In this document: piece by piece, positions 23,768 to 33,335 of the stretch | Layout: every line of letters begins with the position of its first letter | Numbering within the stretch: position 1 is the first letter of the stretch | Assembly (NCBI GenBank): GCA_017460885.1 | Contig: JAFUAB010000023.1 | Span: 1-53,160 of the forward strand | From: Lachnospiraceae bacterium | Lineage (GTDB): Bacteria; Bacillota; Clostridia; Lachnospirales; Lachnospiraceae | Direction: 5' to 3' | DNA: 53,160 nt | Position numbers and translations under genes: made by a program | Notes under the pieces: model-generated | What the model saw: only the letters and a program-made list of their open reading frames with translations | Told to the model about the DNA's origin: nothing | Databases searched by the model: none

Positions 23768-25054
23768 TCAGATCTGACCCAGCAACTTTTCGGCTCCGGC
23801 AAGTTTTACGCAGAGCGTGAATATATTGAGAGCCTGCTCCAGCTCTCCGATCGGCGGGAACGTAGGTGCTATACGGATATTGCTGTCATGTGGGTCCTTT
23901 TTATATGGATAGGTAGCTCCGGCACCGGTCAGGGTAACTCCGGCTTCCTTGCACAGTCCCACGATCCTCTTTGCTGTTCCCTCGGGTGCGTCAAATGATA
24001 CAAAATACCCTCCGTTGGGATGTGTCCACTCTCCTATTCCCAAAGGACTTAAATCCCTGTCAAGAATATTCAGAACAAGCTCAAATTTAGGCCTGATGAT
24101 CTCAGCATGCTTCTTCATATGCTCATGCATACCGTCTATATTTTTGAAATACCTGACATGTCTGAGCTGGTTGAGCTTATCGTGCCCGATGGTCTGTATG
24201 GTCAGTATCTTTTTGACATACTCAAGATTCTCCTCGGAAGCGGCAAGCGCAGCTATACCCGATCCCGGGAATGTAACCTTGGATGTCGAGCAGAATTTCC
24301 ATACAAGATTGGGATTACCGGCCTTTTTACATTCAGCCAGGATCTCGAGAAGCTGATCCTCCCTGCCGTTATAGAGATGATGGATAGTGTACGCATTATC
24401 CCAATAGATACGAAAATCCTCTGCCGCGGGCTTCAGGTTTGCAAAGCGGCGAACGACCTCATCCGAGTATGTCACGCCTGAAGGATTGGAATATTTGGGA
24501 ACACACCATATACCCTTGACCGCGGGATCGGAGCCGACATACTTTTCAACCAGATCCATATCGGGACCCTCGGAATTCATCGGGATATTGATCATCTCTA
24601 TACCGAATAGCTCGGTGATCGCAAAATGCCTGTCATATCCGGGTACGGGGCAGAGGAATTTAACCTTATCGAGTCTGTTCCAGGGAGTCGAGCCCAGTAC
24701 GCCGAAGTCCATTGATCTGGCCACGGTGTCAAACATTATATTCAAGCTGGAATTACCGAAAACTATGATCTCTTCGGGACTTACCTCCATCATATCGGCC
24801 ATGAGCTGTCTGGCCTCATGGATTCCGGTCAGTTCTCCGTAATTGCGGCAATCGATCCCAAGCTCCGAATGAAAATCAACCGTGGGATTGAGCGTATTAA
24901 AGAAATCCGCCTCCATATCAAGCTGCTCGGCACTGGGTAAGCCTCTGGCCATATTCAGCTTGAGTCCCTTGCCTTTGGCGTCGGCGTATTTCGACTTAAG
25001 ATCCTCAAGTTCGGCCGTAAGTTCCTCTTTGGTCATTTCGGAATATTTTTTCAT
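23768..25054 (-). CDS. PLP-dependent aminotransferase, class I/II fold (MocR-like aminotransferase family)
   Basis: A 428-aa enzyme. LNMARGLPSAEQLDM, the NYGELTGIHEAR loop, VFGNSSLNIMFDT, CPVPGYDRHF, WCVPKYSNPSGVTYSDE and the PLP-lysine segment FCSTSKVTFPGSG are all present, with RIAPTFPP supplying the carboxylate-binding Arg. This is the family annotated as aspartate- or alanine-glyoxylate-type aminotransferases (PF12897). The amino donor cannot be told. ATG 25054 has AGGAGA 7 bases upstream. A promoter and a 14-bp leader hairpin precede it and a terminator follows, so it appears monocistronic and possibly leader-regulated. Confidence 0.9.
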   Translation of the reverse strand: MKKYSEMTKEELTAELEDLKSKYADAKGKGLKLNMARGLPSAEQLDMEADFFNTLNPTVDFHSELGIDCRNYGELTGIHEARQLMADMMEVSPEEIIVFGNSSLNIMFDTVARSMDFGVLGSTPWNRLDKVKFLCPVPGYDRHFAITELFGIEMINIPMNSEGPDMDLVEKYVGSDPAVKGIWCVPKYSNPSGVTYSDEVVRRFANLKPAAEDFRIYWDNAYTIHHLYNGREDQLLEILAECKKAGNPNLVWKFCSTSKVTFPGSGIAALAASEENLEYVKKILTIQTIGHDKLNQLRHVRYFKNIDGMHEHMKKHAEIIRPKFELVLNILDRDLSPLGIGEWTHPNGGYFVSFDAPEGTAKRIVGLCKEAGVTLTGAGATYPYKKDPHDSNIRIAPTFPPIGELEQALNIFTLCVKLAGAEKLLGQI

Positions 25055-25081
25055 TATCTTTCTCCTGTTTATTATATTGTT

Positions 25082-25125
25082 CAATAAAGAGAGCTGTATC
25101 TCGAGAAGCAAAGCTCTCTTTATTG
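25082..25125 (-). promoter_or_regulatory. 14-bp leader hairpin of the aminotransferase gene
   Basis: Perfect arms CAATAAAGAGAGCT (25082-25095) and AGCTCTCTTTATTG (25112-25125) with a 16-nt loop. It lies between the promoter and the ribosome site. It lacks a U-run and so is not a standard terminator. Confidence 0.65.
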
Positions 25126-25142
25126 TTTGTATACAATAATAC

Positions 25143-25171
25143 AATATACTCCTTTATCCTGTATATTGCAA
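25143..25171 (-). promoter_or_regulatory. Sigma-A promoter of the aminotransferase gene
   Basis: On the minus strand, -35 TTGCAA (25171-25166), a 17-bp spacer and -10 TATATT (25148-25143). The start point would fall just upstream of the leader hairpin. Confidence 0.6.
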
Positions 25172-25177
25172 GAATAA

Positions 25178-25199
25178 GGGCGGTCCTTTCGGACCGCCC
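25178..25199 (-). terminator. Hairpin terminator of rny
   Basis: Perfect 9-bp GC stem GGGCGGTCC-TTTC-GGACCGCCC only 6 bp past the rny stop, followed on the minus strand by TTATTCTT. Confidence 0.75.
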
Positions 25200-25205
25200 C
25201 GACGT

Positions 25206-26753
25206 TTACTTGGCGTAATCAATAGCACGACTTTCGCGGATTACATTTACCTTAATCTGACCGGGATATTCAAGCTCTTCTTCTATCTGCTTGGAAATGT
25301 CCCTTGCCAATAAGATCATATCGGCGTCGGTAACCTGCTCAGGAATAACCATGACACGAATCTCTCTGCCGGCCTGGATCGCAAAGGATTTCTCAACTCC
25401 CTTAAATCCGTTGGAGATATCTTCCAGCTGTTTAAGTCTGGTTGTATATGTCTCCAGGGTCTCACGTCTTGCACCGGGACGGGCTGCCGAAATGGTATCT
25501 GCGGCCTGTACGATACAGGAAATGAGGGATGTGGGTTCGCAGTCTCCATGATGTGATGCGACTGCATTGATAACGACCTCAGACTCTTTGTACTTTTTAC
25601 ATAGATCAACACCTAACTGAACATGTGTGCCTTCCATCTCATGATCGACAGCCTTACCGATGTCATGGAGCAGACCTGCTCTCTTGGCAAGACGTACATC
25701 AAGCCCCAGCTCTGAAGCCAGAAGACCTGAAAGATGGGCCACTTCGATTGAATGCTTAAGTGCATTCTGACCATAACTGGTCCTGAATTTCATTTTACCC
25801 AAAAGACGTACAAGCTCGGGATGGAGACCGTGTACACCGACTTCAAGTACGGTAGCCTCTCCCTCTTCTTTAATCATCTGCTCAACCTCACGCTGAGCCT
25901 TTTCCACCATTTCTTCTATCCTGGCGGGATGGATACGACCGTCGACGATCAGCTTTTCAAGCGCTATCCTGGCGACCTCGCGTCTGATAGGATCAAAGCC
26001 GGAAAGGACAACTGCCTCGGGAGTATCGTCCACTATCAGGTCGACACCCGTCATCGTCTCAAGAGTACGTATATTACGTCCCTCTCGTCCGATGATCCGT
26101 CCCTTCATATCGTCATTAGGCAGCTGTACTACCGAGATAGTACTCTCGGATACATGATCCGCAGCGCACCTCTGAATGGCCGTAACCACGTATTCCTTGG
26201 CTTTCTTATCGGCTTCCTCCTTGGCTCTGCTCTCCATTTCCTTGATCATCACAGCTGTTTCATGCTTTACATCTTCTTCTACGATCTTGAGTAAATAGTC
26301 TTTTGCCTGTTCAGCGGTTAATCCGGAGATTCGTTCAAGTTCCTGTAGTCTCTGCTCATTAAGCTTGGATACTTCCACCCTGAGCTTCTCGATCTCGGCT
26401 TCTCTGGTGGCAAGTACTGCTTCTTTCTTTTCGATAGCCTCAGCCTTCTTATCAACAGACTCTTCTTTTTGCTGAACCCTGCGCTCATAACGCTGTGCCT
26501 CAGCCCTGCGTTCCTTGATCTCTTTATCAAGTTCATTCTTGTTCAGAATGTTCTCTTCCTTAGCCTCAAGAAGCGCCTCGCGTTTCTTGGTCTCCGCAGT
26601 CTTCAGAGCCTCGTCGATGATCTGGCGTGCTCTGTCCTCGGCATTACCTGTAGTCTTTTCGTCAGCTTTGCGCTTCATGGTCACAGTGACGAAATAAGTT
26701 ACAGGAACAGCGATGATCAGAGTAACAACTACCGCAATGATAGCTGGCATCAT
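25206..26753 (-). CDS. rny: Ribonuclease Y
   Basis: A 515-aa membrane-anchored endoribonuclease that starts bulk mRNA decay. A single N-terminal membrane helix (about 3-25) is followed by a long coiled coil (about 30-200). The KH domain has [15 protein letters not shown], and the HD domain holds [20 protein letters not shown] with ligands continuing in [12 protein letters not shown]. The C-terminus [19 protein letters not shown] is typical. ATG 26753 has AGGAGG 9 bases upstream. A near-consensus promoter precedes it and a hairpin follows the stop. Confidence 0.97.
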   Translation of the reverse strand: MMPAIIAVVVTLIIAVPVTYFVTVTMKRKADEKTTGNAEDRARQIIDEALKTAETKKREALLEAKEENILNKNELDKEIKERRAEAQRYERRVQQKEESVDKKAEAIEKKEAVLATREAEIEKLRVEVSKLNEQRLQELERISGLTAEQAKDYLLKIVEEDVKHETAVMIKEMESRAKEEADKKAKEYVVTAIQRCAADHVSESTISVVQLPNDDMKGRIIGREGRNIRTLETMTGVDLIVDDTPEAVVLSGFDPIRREVARIALEKLIVDGRIHPARIEEMVEKAQREVEQMIKEEGEATVLEVGVHGLHPELVRLLGKMKFRTSYGQNALKHSIEVAHLSGLLASELGLDVRLAKRAGLLHDIGKAVDHEMEGTHVQLGVDLCKKYKESEVVINAVASHHGDCEPTSLISCIVQAADTISAARPGARRETLETYTTRLKQLEDISNGFKGVEKSFAIQAGREIRVMVIPEQVTDADMILLARDISKQIEEELEYPGQIKVNVIRESRAIDYAK

Positions 26754-26796
26754 CTACGTGAACCTCCTTATTCGATTTTCATGGTACAACATTACT

Positions 26797-26825
26797 ATAT
26801 TATCCTTAATAGGATTGGTTGTCAA
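26797..26825 (-). promoter_or_regulatory. Sigma-A promoter of rny
   Basis: On the minus strand, consensus -35 TTGACA (26825-26820), a 17-bp spacer and -10 TAATAT (26802-26797). It lies between the STAS gene stop and the rny start. Confidence 0.85.
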
Positions 26826-26852
26826 ATGTTATGTAAAACATTTTACAAGTTT

Positions 26853-27155
26853 TCACAGATCCTCGGACAAACCTGTCATCTCCAGAACATCACGGACCAT
26901 TTCATTGGCTTTGATCAGTCTGGTCCTGCCGTTCTTGGATTCGGTTACCGCCATTATCTGCAGTATCTGCCTGAGTCCCGCGGATGAAATATATTCGAGA
27001 TCCTCCGCGTCGATCACGACATCGGTAAAACGCTTATAATCCTTCTTTACCTCTTCCATGATCCTCTCGGCATTTACCGCAGTTACACGCCCTGAAAGCT
27101 TAAGTTCCAGGGTTTTGTTCTGAATGTTTTTGTGAATTTTCAGATTATAATCCAT
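26853..27155 (-). CDS. STAS-domain anti-sigma factor antagonist (RsbV/SpoIIAA-like)
   Basis: A 100-aa single STAS domain. LELKLSGRVTAVNAERI and VVIDAEDLEYISSAGLRQIL match the family; the Ser in YISSAG is the usual phosphorylation site. In partner switching the unphosphorylated form binds an anti-sigma kinase. ATG 27155 (AAAGGGA 8 bases upstream) overlaps the end of the phosphatase gene by 11 bp, so the two are translationally coupled. No anti-sigma kinase or sigma factor gene is adjacent, so its target may be non-sigma or encoded elsewhere. Confidence 0.9.
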   Translation of the reverse strand: MDYNLKIHKNIQNKTLELKLSGRVTAVNAERIMEEVKKDYKRFTDVVIDAEDLEYISSAGLRQILQIMAVTESKNGRTRLIKANEMVRDVLEMTGLSEDL

Positions 27156-28605
27156 TGTCAGGTCCCTTTCCGGAATTTCCATTATATTTCAGACAGAGCA
27201 TGGTAAGATCATCAAACTGCTCCTCACTCCCTGCAAAGCTGTCTACCGCAGATCGTACTGCCCTGAGTATTTCTTGCGGCGTATCATTCGAGACGCCCTT
27301 TATGGCATCAAGCATCCTTTCCCTGCCGAACAGTTCGCCGCCTGAATCCATCGCTTCCACTATCCCGTCGGTATATACGAAGAGCATCTCTCCCGGCTTA
27401 AGCGTATACTCCTGATCGGTATAAGTCTTGCCCGCCCTTACTCCGAGAATAAATCCGTGCCTGTCCTTTACAAGCTCCGGTGTCTCTCTCCGGTGGATAA
27501 ACACAGGATATTCATGACCGGCATTTGCAGCCGTTAAACATCCCGTGGATAATGTCAGAACACCGAACCATACCGTTACGAACATCCCCTCCGAATTATT
27601 GGCACATATGGCGGCGTTTGCATCTTCCAGCACCTTGGACGGAGTCTTGCCCATCATTGCATTATTGACAATGATATTCTTAGTATACATCATAAACATC
27701 GCCGCCGGAATCCCTTTGCCGGAGACATCGGCTATAAGAAGACCCAGCCGGTCATCATCTATCAGGAAAAAATCATAGAAATCACCGCCAACCTCTCTGC
27801 AGGGGGTCATTTCCGCATACACATCGAACTCATCCCGATCCGGAAAAGTGGGGAACTGTGTCGGAAGCATATCTGTCTGTATCTGAGCCGCAAGGATAAG
27901 CTCCGTATCGATCCTTGCCCTGTGCTGCGTCAGTTCCCTCTGCCTGTATATCAGCTTTCTGCCATGACCCGCCATGGTGATACATGCCGTGAACACAATG
28001 AGTCCCTGCATGGTTTCCACCAGATATCCGTAGAAAAGAGTATTGCGCATATAGTGCATCTTATCATACGGCATGTTCTGCGCTTCAAGCACATCTATTA
28101 TCCAGGTTTCTTCCCCAAGCTCTATGACGGTTCCGGGGGCCAGCTCCAAAACATTCAGATTAGGTTCCCCGTACAGTGCTCCCCACATGGTAGATAAGAA
28201 GAATACTCCCAGAGACACCAGCGCTATGACCGCCGTATACCGCCTTGAGAAATACCGTACAGACAGTACGGTCGGTATCACCATCAATATCACTACGTTA
28301 TATGTGAAAACAGCGTCTGCCACTGCACATGCGAGGATCATGGCTCCCATAAGGAGGAATTTGACCCATTTCCGGGAATAGTCATAATGCCGGCAGACCA
28401 GTATACTTATGACCAGAACACTGATGACAAGAATGTAAGTCACAGGTGATCTGCCCCAGAAATAAACATAAAATACCCCGAGTTCGGAAAGTGGCCATAT
28501 AATAGCGAACAGTGCCGCCGTGATCGCGCCGGTTACAACCAGAATCCTGTTTGCCTCTATTTCGTTTGTCCAGAGAATATCTTCTGTTCTGTTCTGATCA
28601 TCCAT
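27145..28605 (-). CDS. Membrane PP2C-type (SpoIIE/RsbU-like) serine phosphatase
   Basis: A 486-aa protein. The N-terminal half has six hydrophobic helices between about residues 20 and 240 with an extracellular loop after WGALYGEPNLN. A short coiled region leads to the PPM domain: PCREVGGDFYDFF, IADVSGKGIPAAMFM, AANAGHEYPVF, FVYTDGIVEAMD and QFDDLTMLCLKY carry the metal-binding aspartates. It probably dephosphorylates the coupled STAS protein in response to a signal at the membrane. It starts 16 bp after the subtilisin-like gene, which links signalling to the peptidase locus. Confidence 0.92.
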   Translation of the reverse strand: MDDQNRTEDILWTNEIEANRILVVTGAITAALFAIIWPLSELGVFYVYFWGRSPVTYILVISVLVISILVCRHYDYSRKWVKFLLMGAMILACAVADAVFTYNVVILMVIPTVLSVRYFSRRYTAVIALVSLGVFFLSTMWGALYGEPNLNVLELAPGTVIELGEETWIIDVLEAQNMPYDKMHYMRNTLFYGYLVETMQGLIVFTACITMAGHGRKLIYRQRELTQHRARIDTELILAAQIQTDMLPTQFPTFPDRDEFDVYAEMTPCREVGGDFYDFFLIDDDRLGLLIADVSGKGIPAAMFMMYTKNIIVNNAMMGKTPSKVLEDANAAICANNSEGMFVTVWFGVLTLSTGCLTAANAGHEYPVFIHRRETPELVKDRHGFILGVRAGKTYTDQEYTLKPGEMLFVYTDGIVEAMDSGGELFGRERMLDAIKGVSNDTPQEILRAVRSAVDSFAGSEEQFDDLTMLCLKYNGNSGKGPDNGL

Positions 28606-28621
28606 ACCAAGTACTATGCGT

Positions 28622-31600
28622 TTACTTCGAAATCCTGATCACTCCCTGATAATACTTACATGAAGGCTTGATACGTATATAACCGTCCTCAGCGGTATAA
28701 TCCTTTTTGGAAACCGTAAGCAGCTTTTTCTTACCGTTTGAAGCAGTATATGCGTATTTAAGAGCTGACACCTTACCCGATTTGTTAAGTGTAACGACCG
28801 TATTATCATCACCTAATATCCTTTTGGTGATGTTGAATTCAAAAGTATTATTCGCAAGCGCCTTCTTAATATCACTGCCGGCCTTTTTGACCGTGAAGGG
28901 ATCACGCACAGCTTCCCATGCAAGAGTCTTTATCTTAAAGGACCCTGTTCCGGGAGCTTTGTTGGCCTTATATGCCACGGTCCCCGGCAGATAAACTTTA
29001 GTTCCGTCACTGCTTCTGATGGTAAGCGCAAGGTCATCAGCGGTTATTTTGCTGCCGGTGTAAGGAACTCGGCTTTTATAGCTTACCACATAGTCCCCGA
29101 TATTTACCATAGTCATTTCCGCTTTCTCATACCCGTCAAGATATCCGAAACGTATATGTTTGTTCCCAAGAGATGTATTACCAAGCACATAATATCTTCC
29201 GTCCAGGATCGTGCTTTGCTGATTTACGGTTCTGGCAGCTGAGAAAAGCCTTCCCGTCTCTGTGAATGTAACCCCTGATTCACTTATGTTCATCTTCCAT
29301 GTATCGGTATCGATGACTCCGAAGGAATTCTCCCTGGGCAGCCCCGTGAGTATGACACCTCCATCATAAGTTGAAACGGCTGCATGAATAATGTCCGTCA
29401 ATTCGTTTTCGTTTATCCCTTCCGGTAACGCTTTTGGGGAAATGACTGTGTCCGTGTAAGATCCGTCGTCATTTTTCACCAGTTTAACAAGATCCGACAT
29501 AATCATCATCTTCGTCACATCAGAAGACTTACCGTAGAGCAGATAAACATTCCCATTATATGTGAATACTTTGCCTCCGCCTTTGCCCGCACTCAACTCG
29601 CCAGCCTCTGAAAGCTTTCCGGCATCTTCATCAAAACGATAGATCTTCTTTACTGCTCCTTCTTCAATGAGAAAATTCATGATTCCTCCAATAAGCAGCA
29701 GTTCACCATCCGCATCTGCGATCATGATCTCTCTTAAAGGAAGCAACTCAATACTCGGTATTTCCTCATACATAGTGATCGGAGTTGAACTTGTATTAAG
29801 ACTCTCAGGGTCGAACATATTAAGAGAATAATCGTACTCAGTTAATTCACCATTTATGGTCTGACCGCGGGTCACAAATACCAGTTTGCCATCCCGTGAC
29901 AGGGTATTGCTCACGATCACCGGCGGTGTTTCCTTAACATGCTCAGGCTCAAAGTAGTCATCCGCCACATTTGACATTATCTTGTTCATAACATCCGTAT
30001 CGGGATCATATTCATATATCAGATATCCCCTGTCATTACCTTCATCATCGACAGTAGTAGTTACATATATTCTGCCGTTTAATGATGCGATATCAACGAT
30101 CTTCTCACCTGCAATCTGATCGAGTCCTTCCGGTGTAAGGTATGTATAATCACCGGTATTTTCACTTCCCGCCTCAACGCCGATCGCAAATCTGCGATGT
30201 CCGTCGCGCATCGATGTATCCCCGGTAACTTTATGCACCTCTACAAGCTTAACTCCGGTCTGAAAACCCGCAGGCAGCCTGGCGGTTATCTCGTTATCGG
30301 TCCAGGATGCAACGGTCAGTTTAGTGCCGTCTAACGTAACAGTACCCTTTTTCGTACCAAAGTAGTATCCGCCTATTTTTATCAGATCATTGTCCTTTGC
30401 TGCCGAGAAAAGCACGGGCATGGTCTTCTCATCGTCAAGTGCGTATGTTAAGTTGGCGATGCCTCCGGATACGCATTTATCCGCCAGCTTGTCACTTCTT
30501 TTTACACTTCCTTTGATACGGGCTGCCAGCTTGTCTGATGCCTCGTCGGGAAATGCTGCCGCCAGCACAGCCGCCTCGCCTGCCACAACAGGACAGGCCA
30601 TAGATGTGCCGCTGTCATAGGAATACAGAATGCCATCATCCGGCTCGATAAACTTAAGATCATCCAGGTACAACTCAAAGTTTCCGTTTTTATCGGACTC
30701 ATTTACCAGTTCCAGAGTGATCGTGGTCTGCTCCCAGTTCGCAGCCGCCATATTATGACTGCAAACGCTCCATCCATCAGTATTGCCCAAAGGGATCAGA
30801 TTAAAGGGAGTATCTTCTGTCATGAAAGCCCTGATCTGATAATCATCGCTCTCCCCTCCCTTGCGAACGCTTACAGACAGGTATTTAGTGTTGCCGGTTG
30901 CAGCAGGAGCCGTCGACGGGATCACTTTGGGAAAACTGATCCTCACGGGAGTATCTGCCTTGAAGCTGCCGGTTATTATAAGTCCGTTACCCTCCCTTCC
31001 GTCCGGTGTTACCTGAGCCTCGCAGCCTGTAACAGTATAATCGCCGAAATCATTATGGGTATCAAAATCATTTATTGCAAAGCCTTTTGAATACCTGGCG
31101 TCGATAGTACCGGTTAAGAATGTTGACATGATGTCGTCACCGGGCGCTGCCACATCTGTCTGATCATAGCCGTAATTGGAAAAAGATGTCAGTTCTCCCT
31201 TTATATCCGATGCATTGACAATGATCACATTCGGAAGATCCCTTAACATTACATATCCAAGCGATTTAACGTCTGCATCACGGGTCTCATTGCCGGAAGC
31301 AAAGCAAATAACTACGTCGTTTCTTGCCACATTTCTGATAGCAACGCCTTCGGCATAGCTTGAATAAGCATTCCCCCAGGAATTGTTAATGACCTTAACA
31401 TTTACTCCTGCTTCTATGGCAGCTTCAATGTAGTTATATGAGAGAATGATAGCCGAGGTAGGAAGACATCCCCTTGCATCTGCCGCACGGACAGCCATGA
31501 TCTTAGCACCGTTTGCAATGCCGCTTACACCCATGCCGTTCCATTCGCCCGCTATGATCCCGGCCACATGTGTGCCGTGATGATGCTCATCCATAGGATC

Positions 31601-32533
31601 ATCAACAGGGTAATTTGTGTCAAATCCCGCAGCCTGTAATGCATTGAAACCGCATTTACCGCCGCCCATGGCAGTAAGTGCAGGATAGTTTAAGCCCTCA
31701 TTCCACATTACATTCTTAAGATCCGCGTGATCGTGTTTAACACCCGAATCCACCACCGCCACAACGATCTCCTCTCCCGACTCGGGAACAGCATTTTTAT
31801 TGGCCAGATCATTCCAGCCCGGCACATCTATCCCGTATTCGCCGGTGGCCATATACTGATCGGCACTCAGATCGGGATCAGAGTTATCAGTCTGCTCATC
31901 AGCAAGGAGCGGCAGGGGCTGATCGGGAATGCTCAGTGCTTCATCAGCTTCTGCACTATCAGCCTCATATATCGCACTTTCTTCCGTAAGAGGCTCGTAT
32001 ATTTCATCAGTTTCAAGATGATGGATCAGATTGGGTTCCGCGGATATCACATTATCAGCTGCTTTAAGTTTACCTATCAGTTCATCCGTATCAAGCTGAT
32101 CGGATTTGACAAGACAGATGGTCTCTGATACGTTCCCGTCTGTCGATCCATCGCCTGCCCCGTAAAGCGGCGCAGGAGCTCCCTCAGCATAAGCCGTCAC
32201 AGCGGTCAGATCATCAATCGGAGCCTGAATGCTCATAAGCTCCGTGATCTCAAAGTCTCCGGGGATACTACCCAGCGCTTCGATAGCTGATCCTTCGCCT
32301 GATCCTTTACCGTTGCCTGACAGATCGCCACCGGCCGTCTTGTCCCTGACCACAACGATGGCCTCTCCGGGTACGTATTCGGCTTCGGCCGCGGTCACCG
32401 TATCCGATTCGTTATTCGCTGCGGTATATGCATCCATCGGGACACACGCAACAGCAAGTACCAGTGCCATTGTAAACGGCACGATCTTCTTCAAACCGAT
32501 TCTTTTGATATCCATTTTTATCATCCTTACCAT
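28622..32533 (-). CDS. Secreted S8 subtilisin-like peptidase with inserted jelly-roll-like domain, TIG domain and beta-propeller-like tail
   Basis: A 1303-aa protein; the start may be one of three nearby Met codons. A signal peptide (KKIVPFTMALVLAVACVP) is followed by a propeptide-like region. The triad is complete: Asp in VAVVDSGVKHDHADL (about 260), His in HGTHVAGIIAG (about 318) and Ser in DSGTSMACPVVAG (about 641). An insert of about 160 residues just before the Ser resembles a carbohydrate-binding jelly-roll (YLSVSVRKG ... ELYLDDLKFIE). A TIG/IPT-like domain (IKIGGYYFGTKKGTVTLDG) and kelch-like repeats follow. No cell-wall anchor motif is seen. It lies 55 bp after the ABC genes. Confidence 0.92.
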   Translation of the reverse strand: MVRMIKMDIKRIGLKKIVPFTMALVLAVACVPMDAYTAANNESDTVTAAEAEYVPGEAIVVVRDKTAGGDLSGNGKGSGEGSAIEALGSIPGDFEITELMSIQAPIDDLTAVTAYAEGAPAPLYGAGDGSTDGNVSETICLVKSDQLDTDELIGKLKAADNVISAEPNLIHHLETDEIYEPLTEESAIYEADSAEADEALSIPDQPLPLLADEQTDNSDPDLSADQYMATGEYGIDVPGWNDLANKNAVPESGEEIVVAVVDSGVKHDHADLKNVMWNEGLNYPALTAMGGGKCGFNALQAAGFDTNYPVDDPMDEHHHGTHVAGIIAGEWNGMGVSGIANGAKIMAVRAADARGCLPTSAIILSYNYIEAAIEAGVNVKVINNSWGNAYSSYAEGVAIRNVARNDVVICFASGNETRDADVKSLGYVMLRDLPNVIIVNASDIKGELTSFSNYGYDQTDVAAPGDDIMSTFLTGTIDARYSKGFAINDFDTHNDFGDYTVTGCEAQVTPDGREGNGLIITGSFKADTPVRISFPKVIPSTAPAATGNTKYLSVSVRKGGESDDYQIRAFMTEDTPFNLIPLGNTDGWSVCSHNMAAANWEQTTITLELVNESDKNGNFELYLDDLKFIEPDDGILYSYDSGTSMACPVVAGEAAVLAAAFPDEASDKLAARIKGSVKRSDKLADKCVSGGIANLTYALDDEKTMPVLFSAAKDNDLIKIGGYYFGTKKGTVTLDGTKLTVASWTDNEITARLPAGFQTGVKLVEVHKVTGDTSMRDGHRRFAIGVEAGSENTGDYTYLTPEGLDQIAGEKIVDIASLNGRIYVTTTVDDEGNDRGYLIYEYDPDTDVMNKIMSNVADDYFEPEHVKETPPVIVSNTLSRDGKLVFVTRGQTINGELTEYDYSLNMFDPESLNTSSTPITMYEEIPSIELLPLREIMIADADGELLLIGGIMNFLIEEGAVKKIYRFDEDAGKLSEAGELSAGKGGGKVFTYNGNVYLLYGKSSDVTKMMIMSDLVKLVKNDDGSYTDTVISPKALPEGINENELTDIIHAAVSTYDGGVILTGLPRENSFGVIDTDTWKMNISESGVTFTETGRLFSAARTVNQQSTILDGRYYVLGNTSLGNKHIRFGYLDGYEKAEMTMVNIGDYVVSYKSRVPYTGSKITADDLALTIRSSDGTKVYLPGTVAYKANKAPGTGSFKIKTLAWEAVRDPFTVKKAGSDIKKALANNTFEFNITKRILGDDNTVVTLNKSGKVSALKYAYTASNGKKKLLTVSKKDYTAEDGYIRIKPSCKYYQGVIRISK

Positions 32534-32588
32534 CCTTTCATTTCCTTCATGATCTATCTAAAGAAACGCTGATTACGTCGGCATTTCC

Positions 32589-33335
32589 CTAAAAATCCAA
32601 TTCTTTCTTTCTGAAAAACAGATACGAGATCAGGACAGACACTGCGCTGATCCTGACAAGCTCCCAGAGGATCGTAAATACCGCTGCCCTATTCCCCAGC
32701 ATTATGCTCGATGCGGCGCAGTCAACAGCGCCGGAGAATACCTTATTCTCAAAATGCATGAACTTAATGACGGGCAGCTTCGTAAGAGGTTCCGCCAGCA
32801 TATTTGACAGCGCCGTCAGTACAACATCCGTGATCGTTGCAAATGCCACATTTTTGGTTAAGTACAGCACGATCATCGAAACAGTCGCAAAACCGATGGT
32901 CTTAACAATACCCACCAGGATCCTTACAGACAGAAACAGTATCTCTTCACCGCTAAGATGCGCTCCCAGTATAAATCCCATAAGCAGCATACCTGCCAGA
33001 TATAATGCAAATGAGATCACTGTGATCACGACGCAGTCGATATATTTCGCGATCAGCAGCTTAAATCGTGACACGCCCCGGCCGATAAGTGCCTGCATCG
33101 AATTGGATGTGAATTCATCCGCGTAGACGCTTATGTAGATCATTATCCCCAGCATAAGCTCCGCTGCGAGCTTCATCATATTGTACTGATTCGATGTATA
33201 TGCTATGTCATTCCAGACACCCAGCCTTGTGCGCACCGTAACAGACATCTCCATAAGAAAAGCCACGACCAGCATAATGCGATAGGAGGGTTTTTTCAGA
33301 ATACGTATAACATCTGCTATTATCAGATCTTTCAA
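32589..33335 (-). CDS. ABC-2 type transporter permease
   Basis: A 248-aa protein with six hydrophobic helices. The start is TTG 33335 with AGGAG 8 bases upstream; it overlaps the TGA of the preceding permease in TTGA. The end FFRKKELDF mirrors the RRKEFEF end of its neighbour, so the two are paralogs that probably form a heterodimer. The conserved TSNSMQALIGRGVSRFKLLIAKY matches the coupling-helix region of LanE/LanG-like permeases. With the upstream ATPase it forms an exporter; the cargo is unknown. Confidence 0.88.
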   Translation of the reverse strand: MKDLIIADVIRILKKPSYRIMLVVAFLMEMSVTVRTRLGVWNDIAYTSNQYNMMKLAAELMLGIMIYISVYADEFTSNSMQALIGRGVSRFKLLIAKYIDCVVITVISFALYLAGMLLMGFILGAHLSGEEILFLSVRILVGIVKTIGFATVSMIVLYLTKNVAFATITDVVLTALSNMLAEPLTKLPVIKFMHFENKVFSGAVDCAASSIMLGNRAAVFTILWELVRISAVSVLISYLFFRKKELDF

